Below are positions 23,901 through 32,560 of a DNA stretch of 64,000 nt, piece after piece. Location of the stretch: positions 31,706 to 95,705 of the forward strand of contig NW_006499296.1 in the NCBI RefSeq assembly GCF_000471905.2, given 5' to 3'. Source of the stretch: Amborella trichopoda. Lineage: Eukaryota > Streptophyta > Magnoliopsida > Amborellales > Amborellaceae. How positions within the stretch are numbered: position 1 is the first letter of the stretch; the number at the start of each line of letters is the position of its first letter. Made by a program: the position numbers and the translations under genes. The notes below the pieces were generated by a model that worked only from the letters and a program-made list of their open reading frames with translations, did no database searches and had not been told where the DNA came from.

Positions 23901-24205
23901 TTTGCCACCATGGATTGGTGGACCCAACAGTTAACCTCAAGGAAGCCATTAAAGACATAAACAGCATGTTTGGTAGGCCTATAGACTTTACCAAAAGCAA
24001 AAAGAATCACCGGCCAAGCAGATCAGTCCCAAAAGAGCAACCAAATTGTGAGTTTTCTATTTTGGCCGATGAGGATTTGGAACCTCAAAATGCAAGTTCG
24101 AGTGAGAGGTCTGGTGCTCAATGTGACCTGTTTGAGCCAACTGTTTTCACTAAAGAAGCCCTGGCTGAGATAAACAACATGTTTGTTAAGCCGATGGATT
24201 TTTAA
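2965..24205 (+). CDS. BMF3: BUB1/MAD3-related spindle checkpoint protein (BMF3-like), 7 coding exons
   Basis: Exons inferred from GT-AG sites and reading phase: 2965-3056, 3259-3403, 3761-3918, 21870-21954, 22043-22139, 22477-23153, 23726-24205. Joined they give 1734 nt, 577 residues, with no internal stop. The Mad3/BUB1 homology region I fills roughly residues 5-165 ([73 protein letters not shown]). This TPR-like domain is known for kinetochore and checkpoint-complex binding. No kinase domain is present, so it is not a full BUB1 kinase. The C-terminal half has four copies of a DPTxNLKEAxxDINxMFxxPLDF motif. The start fits homologues as remembered (a short acidic leader, then DPLRPWLQ). The exon 5/6 junction is the least certain; an acceptor at 22424 is an alternative but gives a stop in the phase left by exon 5. 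Intron 3 is about 17.95 kb of nested transposons. The assignment to the BMF3 branch rather than BMF1 or BMF2 is by remembered similarity. Confidence 0.85.
3057..3258 (+). other. intron 1 of checkpoint gene with CT microsatellite
   Basis: The intron runs from a GT after phase 2 to a TTTCTCAG acceptor. Its first 60 bases are a (CT)n-rich run (about 3062-3115), giving a strong pyrimidine content. Length is about 200 bp, usual for a plant intron. Confidence 0.75.
3430..3757 (+). repeat. degenerate minisatellite in intron 2 of checkpoint gene
   Basis: About seven degraded copies of a 35-55 bp unit built on TTTGCTTCTCTGTGCCCTAA followed by AAATGGNGTTT. They fill nearly the whole of intron 2 (3404-3760). 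Several units bring ATGs and open frames that look like coding sequence but have no protein support. Confidence 0.7.
4450..4845. repeat. degenerate ~75-bp tandem array, left part
   Basis: Repeats of GGAATCAAAGCNGTT, GAACTATTAGTTCC and TTTGATCTATA in alternating, partly inverted order. The same repeat resumes at about 20040-20105, on the far side of the copia element. This suggests the copia inserted into an existing intronic array. Confidence 0.65.
4846..5132 (-). repeat. copia 3' LTR
   Basis: A 287-bp LTR. In + coordinates it begins TGTTAAAATAGAACAC and ends ATTCACAACA beside the polypurine run. It matches 19767-20030 over most of its length (for example TTGTGAATCAAGAAAGTGTAAG, GATCATGTGATGAA, CCTTAAAACAA). 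Confidence 0.8.
5177..5753 (-). pseudogene. copia RNase H / 3' pol fragment
   Basis: Two overlapping frames encode copia 3' pol: [30 protein letters not shown] (the classic copia RNase H signature), [16 protein letters not shown] and [16 protein letters not shown]. The frame shifts near 5430. Its upstream part is cut off at 5750 by a hAT insertion, and the protein continues on the far side at 7641. Confidence 0.85.
5751..7640 (-). mobile_element. hAT element, copy 1 (1.89 kb, internally deleted)
   Basis: Ends are CAATGTTTCAAAAAGCGC and the inverse of CATTGATTCAAAATGTGG. A perfect 8-bp target duplication CTAACAAG lies at 5743-5750 and 7641-7648, the hAT size. It keeps three BED zinc-finger-like copies on the minus strand (about 7150-6960, 6900-6720, 6625-6440), each with [14 protein letters not shown]-type residues, and an acidic C-terminal tail (6431-6195). 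The catalytic core seen in the 3.4-kb relative is missing. It sits inside copia pol. Confidence 0.85.
6195..6431 (-). pseudogene. acidic C-terminal tail of hAT transposase, fused after BED
   Basis: A 78-residue open frame with a basic start ([15 protein letters not shown]) and a long Glu/Asp run ([21 protein letters not shown]). The acidic block matches the tail at about 48050-48185 in the longer hAT copy. It is a transposon leftover rather than an independent nuclear protein. Confidence 0.6.
7641..8366 (-). pseudogene. copia reverse transcriptase fragment
   Basis: Minus-strand copia [51 protein letters not shown] and LFIKQT...YVND (in place of the usual YVDD). Stop codons interrupt it. It lies between two hAT insertions and joins in order with the pol pieces at 9931 upstream and 5750 downstream. 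Confidence 0.85.
8367..9930 (-). mobile_element. hAT element, copy 2 (1.56 kb, internally deleted)
   Basis: Ends CAGTGTTTTAAAAAGCGC and the inverse CAGTGTTTCAAAAAGC. A 7-bp identity TTATAGT flanks it at 8360-8366 and 9931-9937, compatible with a decayed 8-bp hAT duplication. It keeps two BED-like zinc-finger copies (about 9440-9260 and 9240-9040) and an acidic tail (about 9000-8820). It is closely related to copy 1, including flanking non-coding sequence, and lies in the same copia element. Confidence 0.85.
10335..11812 (-). pseudogene. copia protease to integrase-end fragments
   Basis: Broken frames on the minus strand. Protease-like residues ([31 protein letters not shown]) lie near 11520-11700. 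The post-integrase segment ([24 protein letters not shown]) lies near 10650-10740. They fall in the expected copia order between gag and RT. Confidence 0.65.
10408..10600. repeat. 63-bp tandem triplication in copia pol
   Basis: Three near-identical head-to-tail 63-bp units, each starting GGAACATGAAGGGGAGCATG. Since 63 is a multiple of 3, the minus-strand frame stays open through all three 21-residue repeats. The unit identity is far higher than that of the surrounding decayed pol, so the expansion is recent. Confidence 0.85.
13370..13530. repeat. ~37-bp tandem repeats at inner edge of left inverted arm
   Basis: Several copies of CCATCTTCCATAGTCCTCAT with CATATACCCTAGACT. The mirror-image array is at 17720-17885 in the right arm (GGACTATGGAAGATGGGTCT). 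Both arms therefore include the array. Confidence 0.75.
13540..16160 (-). mobile_element. possible Tat/Ogre-like LTR and leader inside the 6.57-kb element
   Basis: On the minus strand, TTGGCGACTCCACTGGGGAC at about 14468-14488 resembles the motif I remember just after LTRs of Tat/Ogre gypsy elements. Upstream (14490-16160, minus the nested 1.3-kb element) is LTR-like sequence with an AATAAA-type signal near 16130. Downstream (14450-13540) is GC-rich with broken frames and no recognised domain. This could be the core of the host element or a separate insertion. Confidence 0.35.
14580..15879. mobile_element. 1.3-kb non-autonomous DNA element, copy 1
   Basis: Terminal inverted repeats GGGGCCGTTTGGGTACCTG at the left and the exact inverse at the right. 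A second, inverted copy is at about 57204-58294. There is no coding capacity. It contains a tandem duplication of about 136 bp (15348-15483 and 15484-15621) that the other copy lacks. No clear target duplication was found, so the superfamily (PIF/Harbinger-like or hAT-like) is open. Confidence 0.75.
16251..16322. repeat. AAT/AGT trinucleotide microsatellite
   Basis: Runs of (TAG/TAA)n totalling about 72 bp. They create spurious poly-Tyr/poly-Leu open frames on the minus strand. Confidence 0.9.
16480..17600. repeat. GA-rich array with palindromic GC units
   Basis: About 1.1 kb of GAGA-type purine repeats punctuated by about eight GC-rich units, at roughly 16795, 16922, 17000, 17068, 17128, 17218, 17300 and 17412. 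The clearest unit is palindromic (GGACCGGGGGCTTAG then CCCCCGGTCC) and is followed by GAGG. Spacing is about 60-130 bp. It lies inside the 6.57-kb element between the inner LTR-like sequence and the right arm. Confidence 0.8.
18420..19194 (-). pseudogene. copia gag fragments
   Basis: On the minus strand, residues such as [14 protein letters not shown] and [13 protein letters not shown] are copia-type gag N-terminal sequence (19194-18931). Further on are [14 protein letters not shown] residues, the first half of a CCHC zinc knuckle, ending exactly at the 6.57-kb insertion. Frames are broken between the two. Confidence 0.8.
19767..20030 (-). repeat. copia 5' LTR (outer end eroded)
   Basis: Matches the 3' LTR at 4846-5132 from its inner TG/CA boundary up to CCTTAAAACAA. 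It then diverges into the intronic tandem repeat, so the outer 20-30 bp are lost. The primer-binding site lies directly inside at 19755-19766. Confidence 0.75.
20508..20886 (+). mobile_element. Mutator-type MITE, copy 2 (in intron 3)
   Basis: A 379-bp element with a perfect 9-bp target duplication TTGTGTAAA at 20499-20507 and 20887-20895. Ends are GGGAAAAGTTTATATAAGG and the inverse of GGGTGTGGTTTCTATAAGG, each bordered by the palindrome AAGGTTGCAACCTT or a close form. It holds the internal GATCATCTCGACATCGAGAT motif. It is in inverse orientation to copy 1. Confidence 0.9.
21359..21390. repeat. perfect 13-bp inverted repeat after an A-run
   Basis: GCGAGTTACTCGG and its exact inverse are separated by 6 bases, just 3' of a 13-base A run within intron 3. 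It could form a hairpin in RNA. Its origin is not recognised. Confidence 0.6.
23226..23517 (+). mobile_element. Mutator-type MITE, copy 3 (in intron 6)
   Basis: A 292-bp element with a 9-bp target duplication ATTTATAAA at 23217-23225 and 23518-23526. The ends AGAAAAAGTTTATATAAGGG and TTATACAAAGCACACCC are related to copies 1 and 2, but the end palindrome is different (AGGG-TGATG-CCCT). It lies in the 572-bp intron between the last two coding exons of the checkpoint gene. Confidence 0.88.
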
Positions 24206-24816
24206 TGACTTAGCTGCAGTTTATGCTCTTTCTTGGAGCTCTAGCAGACCTTAATCAACCCAAGCTGTGTGCTGCATTATTTTGTAACATCAAATGTACG
24301 GATTTCTTGTGCTATAAACTACATGGTGTTAAATAATACCAATTTTGTGAAAAATCATGAAAGATTTTTGAAGTCATACTTCTTGTAATACCATGTTACT
24401 CTTAGTATACTTGGTTGATTCCTGCTAGTTTTATTTAATAGAAACTATTTTTTGTATAATTCAAGATACATTTTTCTCTCATAGAATTTAAGATAATTAA
24501 TGATCCTTTTTTTCCGTCCTATTTAAATTTTATTTAATTTTTAAATTTTATTTGTTAATTTCCATGTTTCTTCTCATTTCTTACAAGACTTCTGCAAAAA
24601 CCAAAAGTTTTTCCAATAGGCCACTTTGACAAGAATTTCCTGAGAATTAGACTTTTTTCATGTTGTGACCTGATCAGATTTCTTGCTGTATTGGTTCTGG
24701 TTAGGACTAGAGCTTGGTATAATGTAAAGCTTGATCATTTAGAAAATGCTTGAAATAGAATTAACATTGGAAAATTCATACAAAATAGTTACCATGTATA
24801 TAGAGCGCTCTCTCTT

Positions 24817-24848
<32 letters not shown>

Positions 24849-25153
24849 TCAAACCCCCCTGCATGTTTTGGCCCCATAAATTTATTCCACCCAACTGAAC
24901 ATGTCTGAACTCTCAGTGGATGTGATAAAAATTGATCCATTTATTAAAGCAGCAAATCAAAACCAGATACATTGATGAGGTGGTTTAGTGGTCTGGCCAC
25001 TAACGTTGAAGGCTTTGCTTCTCTCAAATTTTTTATTGAGTTTAAAAAAAATCAGTTCTTCCAACTTTAGTTTTCAAATACATGGCTCAATCCCAAACGT
25101 ACCGAACACAGAAAATAATAACACACAAACACAAAAACAAGTTCATGCCAAAC
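24206..25153. other. 3' region of checkpoint gene and convergent intergenic space
   Basis: AT-rich, with no gene seen. It should hold the 3' UTRs of both convergent genes. Candidate polyadenylation-like AATAAT occurs at about 24333. A (CT)n(CA)n microsatellite lies at 24808-24848. Confidence 0.6.
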
Positions 25154-25681
25154 TCAGTAGTGGGTTAATGGGTGGCAACGGGCCGGGCGAAAGGCCAGTG
25201 GTCCAGTTGCGTAAAGAAGCACCTTCCCTGCCTTCAGGTTACCTTTGTAACGAAGTGGAGATCCTTCAAAACCGCCATTGATGTTAGTGAGAAGGTTGCA
25301 TTCGGGGTCAGGGGAAGAGAGAAGGTAGGCAGTGCACGAGCTCAACGCATCCATTGATGGAGCAAAACCAATCACAGACGCATAGAAGTAACCATAAGAG
25401 TCGGTTTTGTGGGCCTGGTACCACTTCACTCTTCCCTTCTCGTCCTTGCACGCCACTCCTACCTTTGCTCCGGCAATTGGCTTGGCTTCAGAAAGAGAAT
25501 GGGTTCCCTTAAGCTCGCAGCTTTGACAGTAGACCATGCCCTCAACCACCACCACCGGTTCCTCAGCCTTTACCTTCTCGGTGGTTAAGAGAGGGCTAGA
25601 TACTGAAAGCCCACATAGTGTGGAAACGATGAGGCAAAGGGTGAGTGCTATGTAAGACGGCCTCATCGCAAAACTCGCCAT
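25154..25681 (-). CDS. Pollen Ole e 1 / PRP-type secreted cell-wall protein
   Basis: An intact single-exon frame of 175 residues. Residues 1-29 form a signal peptide (IALTLCLIVSTLCGLSVSS), so the product should be secreted. The Ole-e-1/extensin-like domain spans about residues 46-170, with the family cysteines (EGMVYCQSCELKG, GVACKDEKGRV, SCTAYLLSSPDPECNLLTN) and the usual ending YATGPLAFRPARC. This family comprises non-classical proline-rich/arabinogalactan-related wall proteins; some act in root-hair or pollen-tube growth. Here the proline-rich linker is nearly absent (VKAEEPVVVV), so it is essentially the cysteine domain alone. The start is the first ATG of the frame, 127 bp below the expected cap site. 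It is convergent with the checkpoint gene. The family call is firm; the exact orthologue (PRPL1-like) is inferred. Confidence 0.92.
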   Translation of the reverse strand: MASFAMRPSYIALTLCLIVSTLCGLSVSSPLLTTEKVKAEEPVVVVEGMVYCQSCELKGTHSLSEAKPIAGAKVGVACKDEKGRVKWYQAHKTDSYGYFYASVIGFAPSMDALSSCTAYLLSSPDPECNLLTNINGGFEGSPLRYKGNLKAGKVLLYATGPLAFRPARCHPLTHY

Positions 25682-25837
25682 GCTTGAAGATCAGGAGGTT
25701 GTTTGGTCTCTCTATGTCTCCCCCTCTTGAACACCTCCTCTCTCTCTCTCTGACACACCCTCTGTCTCTCACACCTCTCTCTATGAACCAATGGGATGCT
25801 AATTGTTGCCTGGAGGAAGGGCATTCTGTTGCATGGG

Positions 25838-25845
25838 ATATATAG
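25838..25845 (-). promoter_or_regulatory. TATA box of the Ole-e-1-type gene
   Basis: CTATATAT on the minus strand, about 160 bp upstream of the start codon. It is followed by a CT-rich leader (25733-25790) typical of plant 5' UTRs. Confidence 0.6.
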
Positions 25846-26454
25846 TGGAGAAGGTGGGCATAGGGTGCCTGAAGATTGAAAAAAATTAAATGCATTGGGA
25901 GATCATGACACCCACTCTATTGTTGGTTGAAATTCTGAATGCCTTTCTTTTTTTTGGAAGTTGACCCTTTGGCTCTTAAACCACAGTAGAGGTAAATTTT
26001 GAATGAACATGCATGTGTAGGGCTTTTATGCATACTTCACCATAATGGTTGGGCAACTCACGAAATATGGGGGACGATATAGTCATTCCCACAAAAGATA
26101 GGTGAGTTGTATGTTTTCAATGGCTAGCTCAAAACGTGTAAGGAAGTAAGGTTTGTGCAATTCCATCTTTAAAAATTAAATAAAAGAGTCATAGGGGATC
26201 AGATTAGAATAAGTAAACGTGGCATACACTTCCCTCTGTTCGCTGGTCAGAAGACCTCTTCTTTTTAAATTTTTTGGAAAAATTACAAAAATACTCGAGA
26301 CTACACTTTTTAAATGCAACTTACCTCCAATTTAACGTTTTCCTTCATTTTTTTTCTCAAAAATATATTTTCTATGCAAATACCCTCCAACCAAATAAAA
26401 ACAATGACTAAACTACCCTCCCTTACATTTACCTTACCCACGCCTCTCTCTCCT

Positions 26455-27245
26455 CTGTATAAGTGCGCTCCGACACTATGTAAGTGCACTCCTGCAATTC
26501 AACACTCTAGAGTCACAGTGCTTCGACACTGTCTATGTGCGCTCCGGCAGTGGATCATGCGCTCCGACATTGTGTAAGTGCGCTCAACAGTGGAATCTGG
26601 AGTCACAACGTTCCGGCACTGTATATGTGCGCTTCGGCACTGTGTAAGTGCACTCCGACAGTGCAACACTCTGGAGTCACAGTGCTCCGACAGTGCAACA
26701 CTATGGAGTCACAGTGCTCCGACACTGTCTATGTGCACTTCGGTAGTGGATCGTGCGCTCCGACACTATGTAAGTGTGCTCCGACAGTGGAATATGGAGT
26801 CATAGCGCCTAGGCCCTGTGTATGTGTGTTCCGGCAGTAGATGATGCGCTCCGGTACTATGTAAGTGCGCTCCGACAGTGCAACACTCCAGAGTCACAGC
26901 ACTCCGGCACTGTCTATGTGCACTCCGGCAGTGGATCATGCGCTCTAGCACTGTGTAAGTGCACTTCGACAATGAAATCTGGATTCACAGCGCTCAGGCA
27001 CTTTGTATGTGCGCTCTAGCAGTAGATGATGCGCTTCGGCTCTGTGTAAGTGCGCTCTAGCAGTGCAACACTCTAGAGTAACAATACTTTGGCACTGTCT
27101 ATGTGTGCTCCGGCAGTGGATCATGCGCTCCGGTACTATGTAAGTGCGCTCCGACAATGTAATCTGGCGTCACAGCTCTCTGGCACTATGTATATGCACT
27201 CCGGCAGTGTATCATGTGCTTTGGCACTATGATGATTCGCTCAGG
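26455..27245. repeat. higher-order tandem array, ~187-bp period
   Basis: A basic motif GTGCGCTCCGGCAGTG recurs every 15-20 bp. It is organised in ~93-bp half units that differ in a marker (GGAATCTGGAGTCACAG or GCAACACTCTGGAGTCACAG). The pair repeats about four times: GTCTATGTGCNCTCCGGCAG starts near 26530, 26725, 26910 and 27097. The array is GC-richer than its surroundings. Confidence 0.85.
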
Positions 27246-28704
27246 CAATGAGCTCTGAAAGTTAACGTCAAATTTGACCAAATTGATTTTTGTATACGAA
27301 AAAAACATTTCCGTTTAAAAAAACGAACTTTTTCCCTTGGGGGTATTAACTAACCCCGAGCTTTAGTACACGCCGCTCTCCACTTTACCTTTTTTTTTAT
27401 CTTACTTTACCCTCGCCTCTCTCCTCCCTTCTGCTCTACGACCCGAGCTCCCTCCCTCTCTGTCGCTCTCTCTCCGGCCCGAGCTCCCTCCTCCTCCCAC
27501 GCTCTGTCTTCGGCCCAAAAACTTTTTTGTCTCTATGAAGGCCCTAGGTCTCTCCCTCTCTCTCTCTCTAACAAAAAATAGCGCGGCCCGAGCCCAAACC
27601 CAGGAAGCCCGAGCTCGATTTTTAGCTTATCTTTCGGCCCCAAATCATCCCCATCAAAGGTATGAAAGATTTTTTATTTATTTTCATAAAAAAATATAGC
27701 ACATTTATTTTAGAAAATTGCTCAAATCTGTTGTTGGGTCATTGTTCGTCGATTTTTGGTATATTTGATCTGTTATTGACAATGAAGGGATGGATTGCTC
27801 ATGGATTAAGATTTATTGAAGTTTTTCTTATTAAATTTTTATGGAGTTTGTCATTTTTTATCTATTGTCATTTTAGGGTTTAAATGTACTTGGTGGTAGT
27901 AAATTTGTTAAAATTTAGTTATTAAGAAAAATATGCCTAGCTATTGTTAATTTTTTTTTAATAGTAGTTACGATAGCTTCAATTTCTCAATTTGTCTTCT
28001 TGCTATGATAGCTTTGATGCAATAATAGTTTTTGTCAATATTGTGTCACTACTCACTGAATACAAGCAACAAATGCAAGCACTAGACAAAGTGCATATGC
28101 TCGACAAGACTCTCAAAATCTCAAACTAATCTTAGCAATAGTTTGGAAAGAATATAATTTCATCCTTAAAAACATTCTTTGTAGGGTTAATTTTTGGGAG
28201 GATTTATATAGTTTGGGTTTTTTCAAATTTAAAAAGCATTTCTTAAAATTTTAGGTGAAAAAAGGAATAAATTCAAAAGGTTCATAATAATTAAAATAAG
28301 AATGACATAAAAGGAAAATTGTTATTTTATTCGCCTTTTCAATATTTAAGTGTGTGTCTAGGATTATCTTGTGTTACTTGTGAAATTCTAACTACATGTT
28401 TCCTATGAATAAATCTTTTATTTAAACATATGCATAGAAGATTTTTGCAAGGAGTATAAAAAGAAATTGGTGGTGGTGCAATTGGACACTTGATAACTAT
28501 GGGTAATTGAGACTTTTGTCTTGAACTATAATTTTGTGGTTTAGGCCTAATTGATTTACGTTAGTGCTATATAAAATCGTCACTAAGAACTATACAAAAT
28601 AAGAAATTGGCTAAAATCGTTAAGATTGCATTATTCAAATAATCATTGGGTTTGTTTATCTGTGGAGTGTAAATTATTACAAATCTTGTGTAGGAGAAAA
28701 GAAA

Positions 28705-30720
28705 ATGAGTGATAGCAGATTGATTTATTGTATTTTTTGTGGAGAACTCCAATCAAATGTCTATGGGACTTTGGATTATATTGGTGGGGATACAGTTACA
28801 TTTATTAATGAAATTAGAACTAGGTTAGATGACCTGCGAAAATATGTAGCAGAGCGTTTCTCGCTAGACAGACACTTGATATCATTGAGGTATTTTGTCC
28901 TGAGAAATAGAAGATTTATTGTGAATCTATTCATTGATGATGATATTGAGAAGATGTTGAATGCACATGAAGGCGAGAATAATCTCTTCGTTTATATATT
29001 TGATGGGAGTGAACAAAGGGGTGGAAGTACTTCACGTAATACTAGGGCAATCGAAGAGGTCAAATCCCCCCAATCCTCTTATGTTTTGGCCTCTGGTTCC
29101 GAACAAAGCAATGCACTAAGGTTGCTTAGTTCATGGGAGGATGCACTTACCGGTATAGGGCAACAATTTGAAGCTCTAGATGACTTCCGAGAAGCCCTTA
29201 GTAAGTTTGCTATAGCACACCATTTCACATACTGTCTTGTTAAAAATGAGGGGTATCGCATAAGAGCGAAATGCAAGGGTGATGGTGCAAATGGGAGATA
29301 TATGCTTCGAAGTTTGGCAGAACGAATGTTTTTAGCATCAAAACATGAATAAGAGAACACTCATGTAATATTGGGACATGCAATGATGTACAGAGAAGTG
29401 CGTCACAAAAATTTATTGTATTATTAATCAAGGATAAATTAAGTGACACTTCGCATTACAAGGCTAAAGAAATCATGAATTATTTGTCTCAAGATTATGG
29501 GTGAGAAATACCCTATTGCAAGGCTTGGCGAGGGAAAGAAACGGCCATCAAAGACATACATGGTTCGCAAGAGGAGACATACAACCAGTTACCCGCATAT
29601 ATAACTGTGTGATGGAGACGAATCCTGATAGTTATGCGATAGGACAAGTATGACAAGATGACAGATTTCGTCGAATGTTCTTAAGCTTTTATGGCTCAAT
29701 ACATGGTTTCAAAAGTAGATGTCATCCACTTCTATTTCTCGATGTGACATCATTGAAGGTACGATACCTCAAAACTTTACCTGCTGCCAACTCATTCGAT
29801 GGGGAAGAACAAATGTTTCCTGTTGCATTTGCTATTGTGGATGCCAAAAGTACCGAAAACTAGTTATGATTTATAGAATCTCTAAAGATTGCTATTGGGA
29901 CAAATCTTGAAATCACTTTTTGTCAGATAGATACCCTGACCTAGGTGATACTGTCTGTCAAGTTTTTGAGAATGCCCATCATGCCTTCTGTGAGTGTCAT
30001 TTAGTGGAGAATTTTAAGAAGGAAATATTAAGAAGGCAGTTGTAAAATATTTTGTCGGAGCATATAGAACGTACAGGATGCAAGAGTATTTTGATAATAT
30101 GAGTGAAATTAGGTTAATTTTTGAGGACACATTCAAGTTGTTCATGGAAGCATCGCCAGACCATTGGGTCAGATCACTCTTCAGGGGTAAACGATAATCA
30201 AGTATCAACCAATGTGATTGAGTCATATAACAAGTGGATTCTAAAAGTACGAGACATGTCAATTCTCCAGTGCGTTGACTTGATTAGAAGACAAATCATT
30301 AAACTAATGGCCACCCACAGCTTGGAAGTCAAAACCTAGACTATAACAGTTACCCCACACGAGCAAAATGAACTGAGAAAGACCATAAACCAATCCCTTT
30401 TCTGTTACACTGTATCAAGTGAAGTAGTGTTTGAAGCAATGGGTGATCATATGAATTATAAAGTAAATATAATTGCACGAGAATGTGAATATCAGGGGTA
30501 GCAAATAAAGGGTTTGCCCTACAAGCATGCTTGTAAAAGCTTTCAATGGATGAATAGGGACCCTGTTGACAATTGTGAAGACTATTTCACGGTTGCAAAT
30601 TTTCGTGAAACATATTCTGAATCTATCGTATCAGTTGCCTTGAGCGATCTATCTGGGCATAAACGTTGACAACTTCCTTTATATGGAATCAGACTACTTC
30701 TACCTCACTCAAGACAATAA
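28705..30720 (+). pseudogene. MULE (MuDR-type) transposase, degraded
   Basis: The N-terminal exon 28705-29352 is open for 215 residues. It has a PB1-like start (RLIYCIFCGELQ, DTVTFINEIRTRL) and a MuDR DNA-binding segment (GQQFEALDDFREALSKFAIAH, GYRIRAKCKGDG). Transposase-core residues follow in broken frames: FYGSIHGFKSRCHPLLFLDVT and EEQMFPVAFAIVDAKSTEN (29675-29863), then a CHCQLVENF-like piece near 30000 and APDHW-like residues near 30150. A SWIM-type zinc finger relic (YKHACKSFQWMN) lies near 30520. Many stops after 29352 argue that it is inactive. Confidence 0.85.
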
Positions 30721-31261
30721 ACTGGTTAACCTAAAAAAAAGCACATCGAGTCGCAGGAAGTACCAATGCAACCTATTTACTGTAGTAGGTGAAAAGGAAC
30801 TAGTCACAACAAGGCAATATGTAAAGCACCCACTTGAAGGCCCATATTTGTACTATCTTCTTTATTCTGTCTTTTAAAATTGTAGCACCTACTTGTGAGA
30901 AATTTTCTCAATACATATATTAATGGTGTTTGTTATAGTGTTTGTATGACTTTTGTTCATTTCGCGATATTCTTGTATATATATTGGATACGCCACTTTT
31001 CTCTCTCTTTTTTTATTGGATATGCTACTTGCGGTTTTTTTTATGCCAAGTATGAAAATAGAATTAGCAATGTAAGACTCGGAACAACTAAGAGGCATAG
31101 GGGAGCCATCCACTTCATCAGGTCAAAGGCAAGAGGTACGATGATTTATTTGTTTTAGTTAATGATTTATATTAATTAGGTATTTCTCATGTTATTAACT
31201 ATTGTCATTTCTTGTTAATTTTCATTTAGGAGAGAAATATACTTCGTATTGATAAATCAAC

Positions 31262-32560
31262 TCAAGCCCTAGCAAAATGAAAGCTCGATCAACGACATGT
31301 ACCTCTAATTCAAAAGACTGGGTTGAGCCCATTGATGGATGTTAGGGTCTTGCATATCGATTGCAATCTAGTGAGTGCATTTATAGGGAAATGGTACAAG
31401 AACACGAATAATGCATTTCTAAGTATCGGTGAAATGACTCCAACCCTATATGATGTGTGATAGATATTAAGGATACCCGTGACGGGTGAACTTGTAATTG
31501 GCATTAAGCCTGAAAAGTATGTGCTTTCGTCAAAGAGTATCTGGAAGATTTCCTTAAAGATGTTTCCCCGATGCGTCTCAATCATACATGGTTGAGGAGT
31601 AGATTTGGCAAACTACTAAAAAGGCCCACTAAATTACAACTCACGCAACACACACGAGCATATGTCCTTTATTTAGTCGGCCCAACTATATTTGTCGACT
31701 CATCTAAAGGATCAACACTTACAATATACCTGCAATTCTTTCGAGATTTTGATGAGGCATGGAACTATGCATGGGGTATTGCGGTGCTTGCTTTCTTGTA
31801 TCATTCCTTGTTTAAGGTCGCGAGTGGGAAAAATAATCATTTTAGTGGGTCAGCGACTTTACTACAAGTATTTTTCACTATCTTTATTATTTATATTTAC
31901 AATATTGTAATTTCTTTGGCTTCTTACTTTTTGCTTTTCCTACAGTGTTGGATCTATGAGCTTTTTTAGCTCTAGCCACTAAGCCTACATTGGTCATCAA
32001 CCCAAGAATGCCTAAGGCTTGCATGTGGAAGAAACAAGTATGTCACAAAAACATCTCATTTGATATGGTTAGTGTTTGGCTTGTGTGCTTATAATCTAGT
32101 AGATAATCAACCTAGGAATGCCTTGGCTTGTTGTTAATGTCTGATGCTTATTTTTGTAGGTGATCTAGCAACCGTATGAGGAGTCGCATAAAATTGCAAA
32201 GTAGTTCATGTGTCGATCATACCTCATAAGTTTCAACAGTGCTGAGTATTATATGCCCGATCGCGTGTTGCGACAATTTGGAAAGTTGTAAAGTAATCCT
32301 GTTATGCCACCCAAGTGGGATAGGAGGGAGAAGGTCAGTATATACCCCACAAATTGGACTGAAAAATTGGGTAGGCAGATAAAAGATTGGAAACAACGAG
32401 AATGTAATGTTGTCAAGGCAGCCTTGGATAGATCTGGTGGAGTACATACAGAAGAGTACATGGCCTGCTACAACATGTTTATACAAAGATTTAGAAAAAG
32501 CCCCCTCTGCCTCCCGTCGCAGTCACAATCTCATGTACAACCCTCTGGAGGCTCGCCTTA
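31262..32560 (+). pseudogene. plant mobile domain (PMD) protein, degraded
   Basis: Broken frames on the plus strand match the plant mobile (aminotransferase-like) domain: AFIGKWYKNTNNAFLSIGEMTPTLYDV near 31370-31460 (quoted in part), PVTGELVIGIKPEKY, the open stretch HTWLRSRFGKLL and THTRAYVLYLVGPTIFVDSSKG to DEAWNYAWGIAVLAFLYHSL (31571-31860). A tail PPKWDRREKVSIYPTNW and KDWKQRECNVV lies at 32304-32420. Stops at about 31278 and 31459 and a probable intron near 31890-31945 are visible. PMD frames are known both as host genes (MAIN/MAIL1) and inside MULE and gypsy transposons. This one lies between the inverted ends of the MULE. Confidence 0.8.

Noticed and set aside
26314-27157. Cys-rich repetitive frames resembling a metallothionein-like or defence peptide
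   Set aside because: They come from translation of the 187-bp tandem array. Frames exist on both strands with equal quality.
26455-27245. CRISPR-like regular repeats
   Set aside because: There are no unique spacers; units are contiguous and the context is a plant transposon.
32217-32486. Cys-containing minus-strand frames
   Set aside because: They are shadows of the plus-strand plant-mobile-domain tail (PPKWDRREK).
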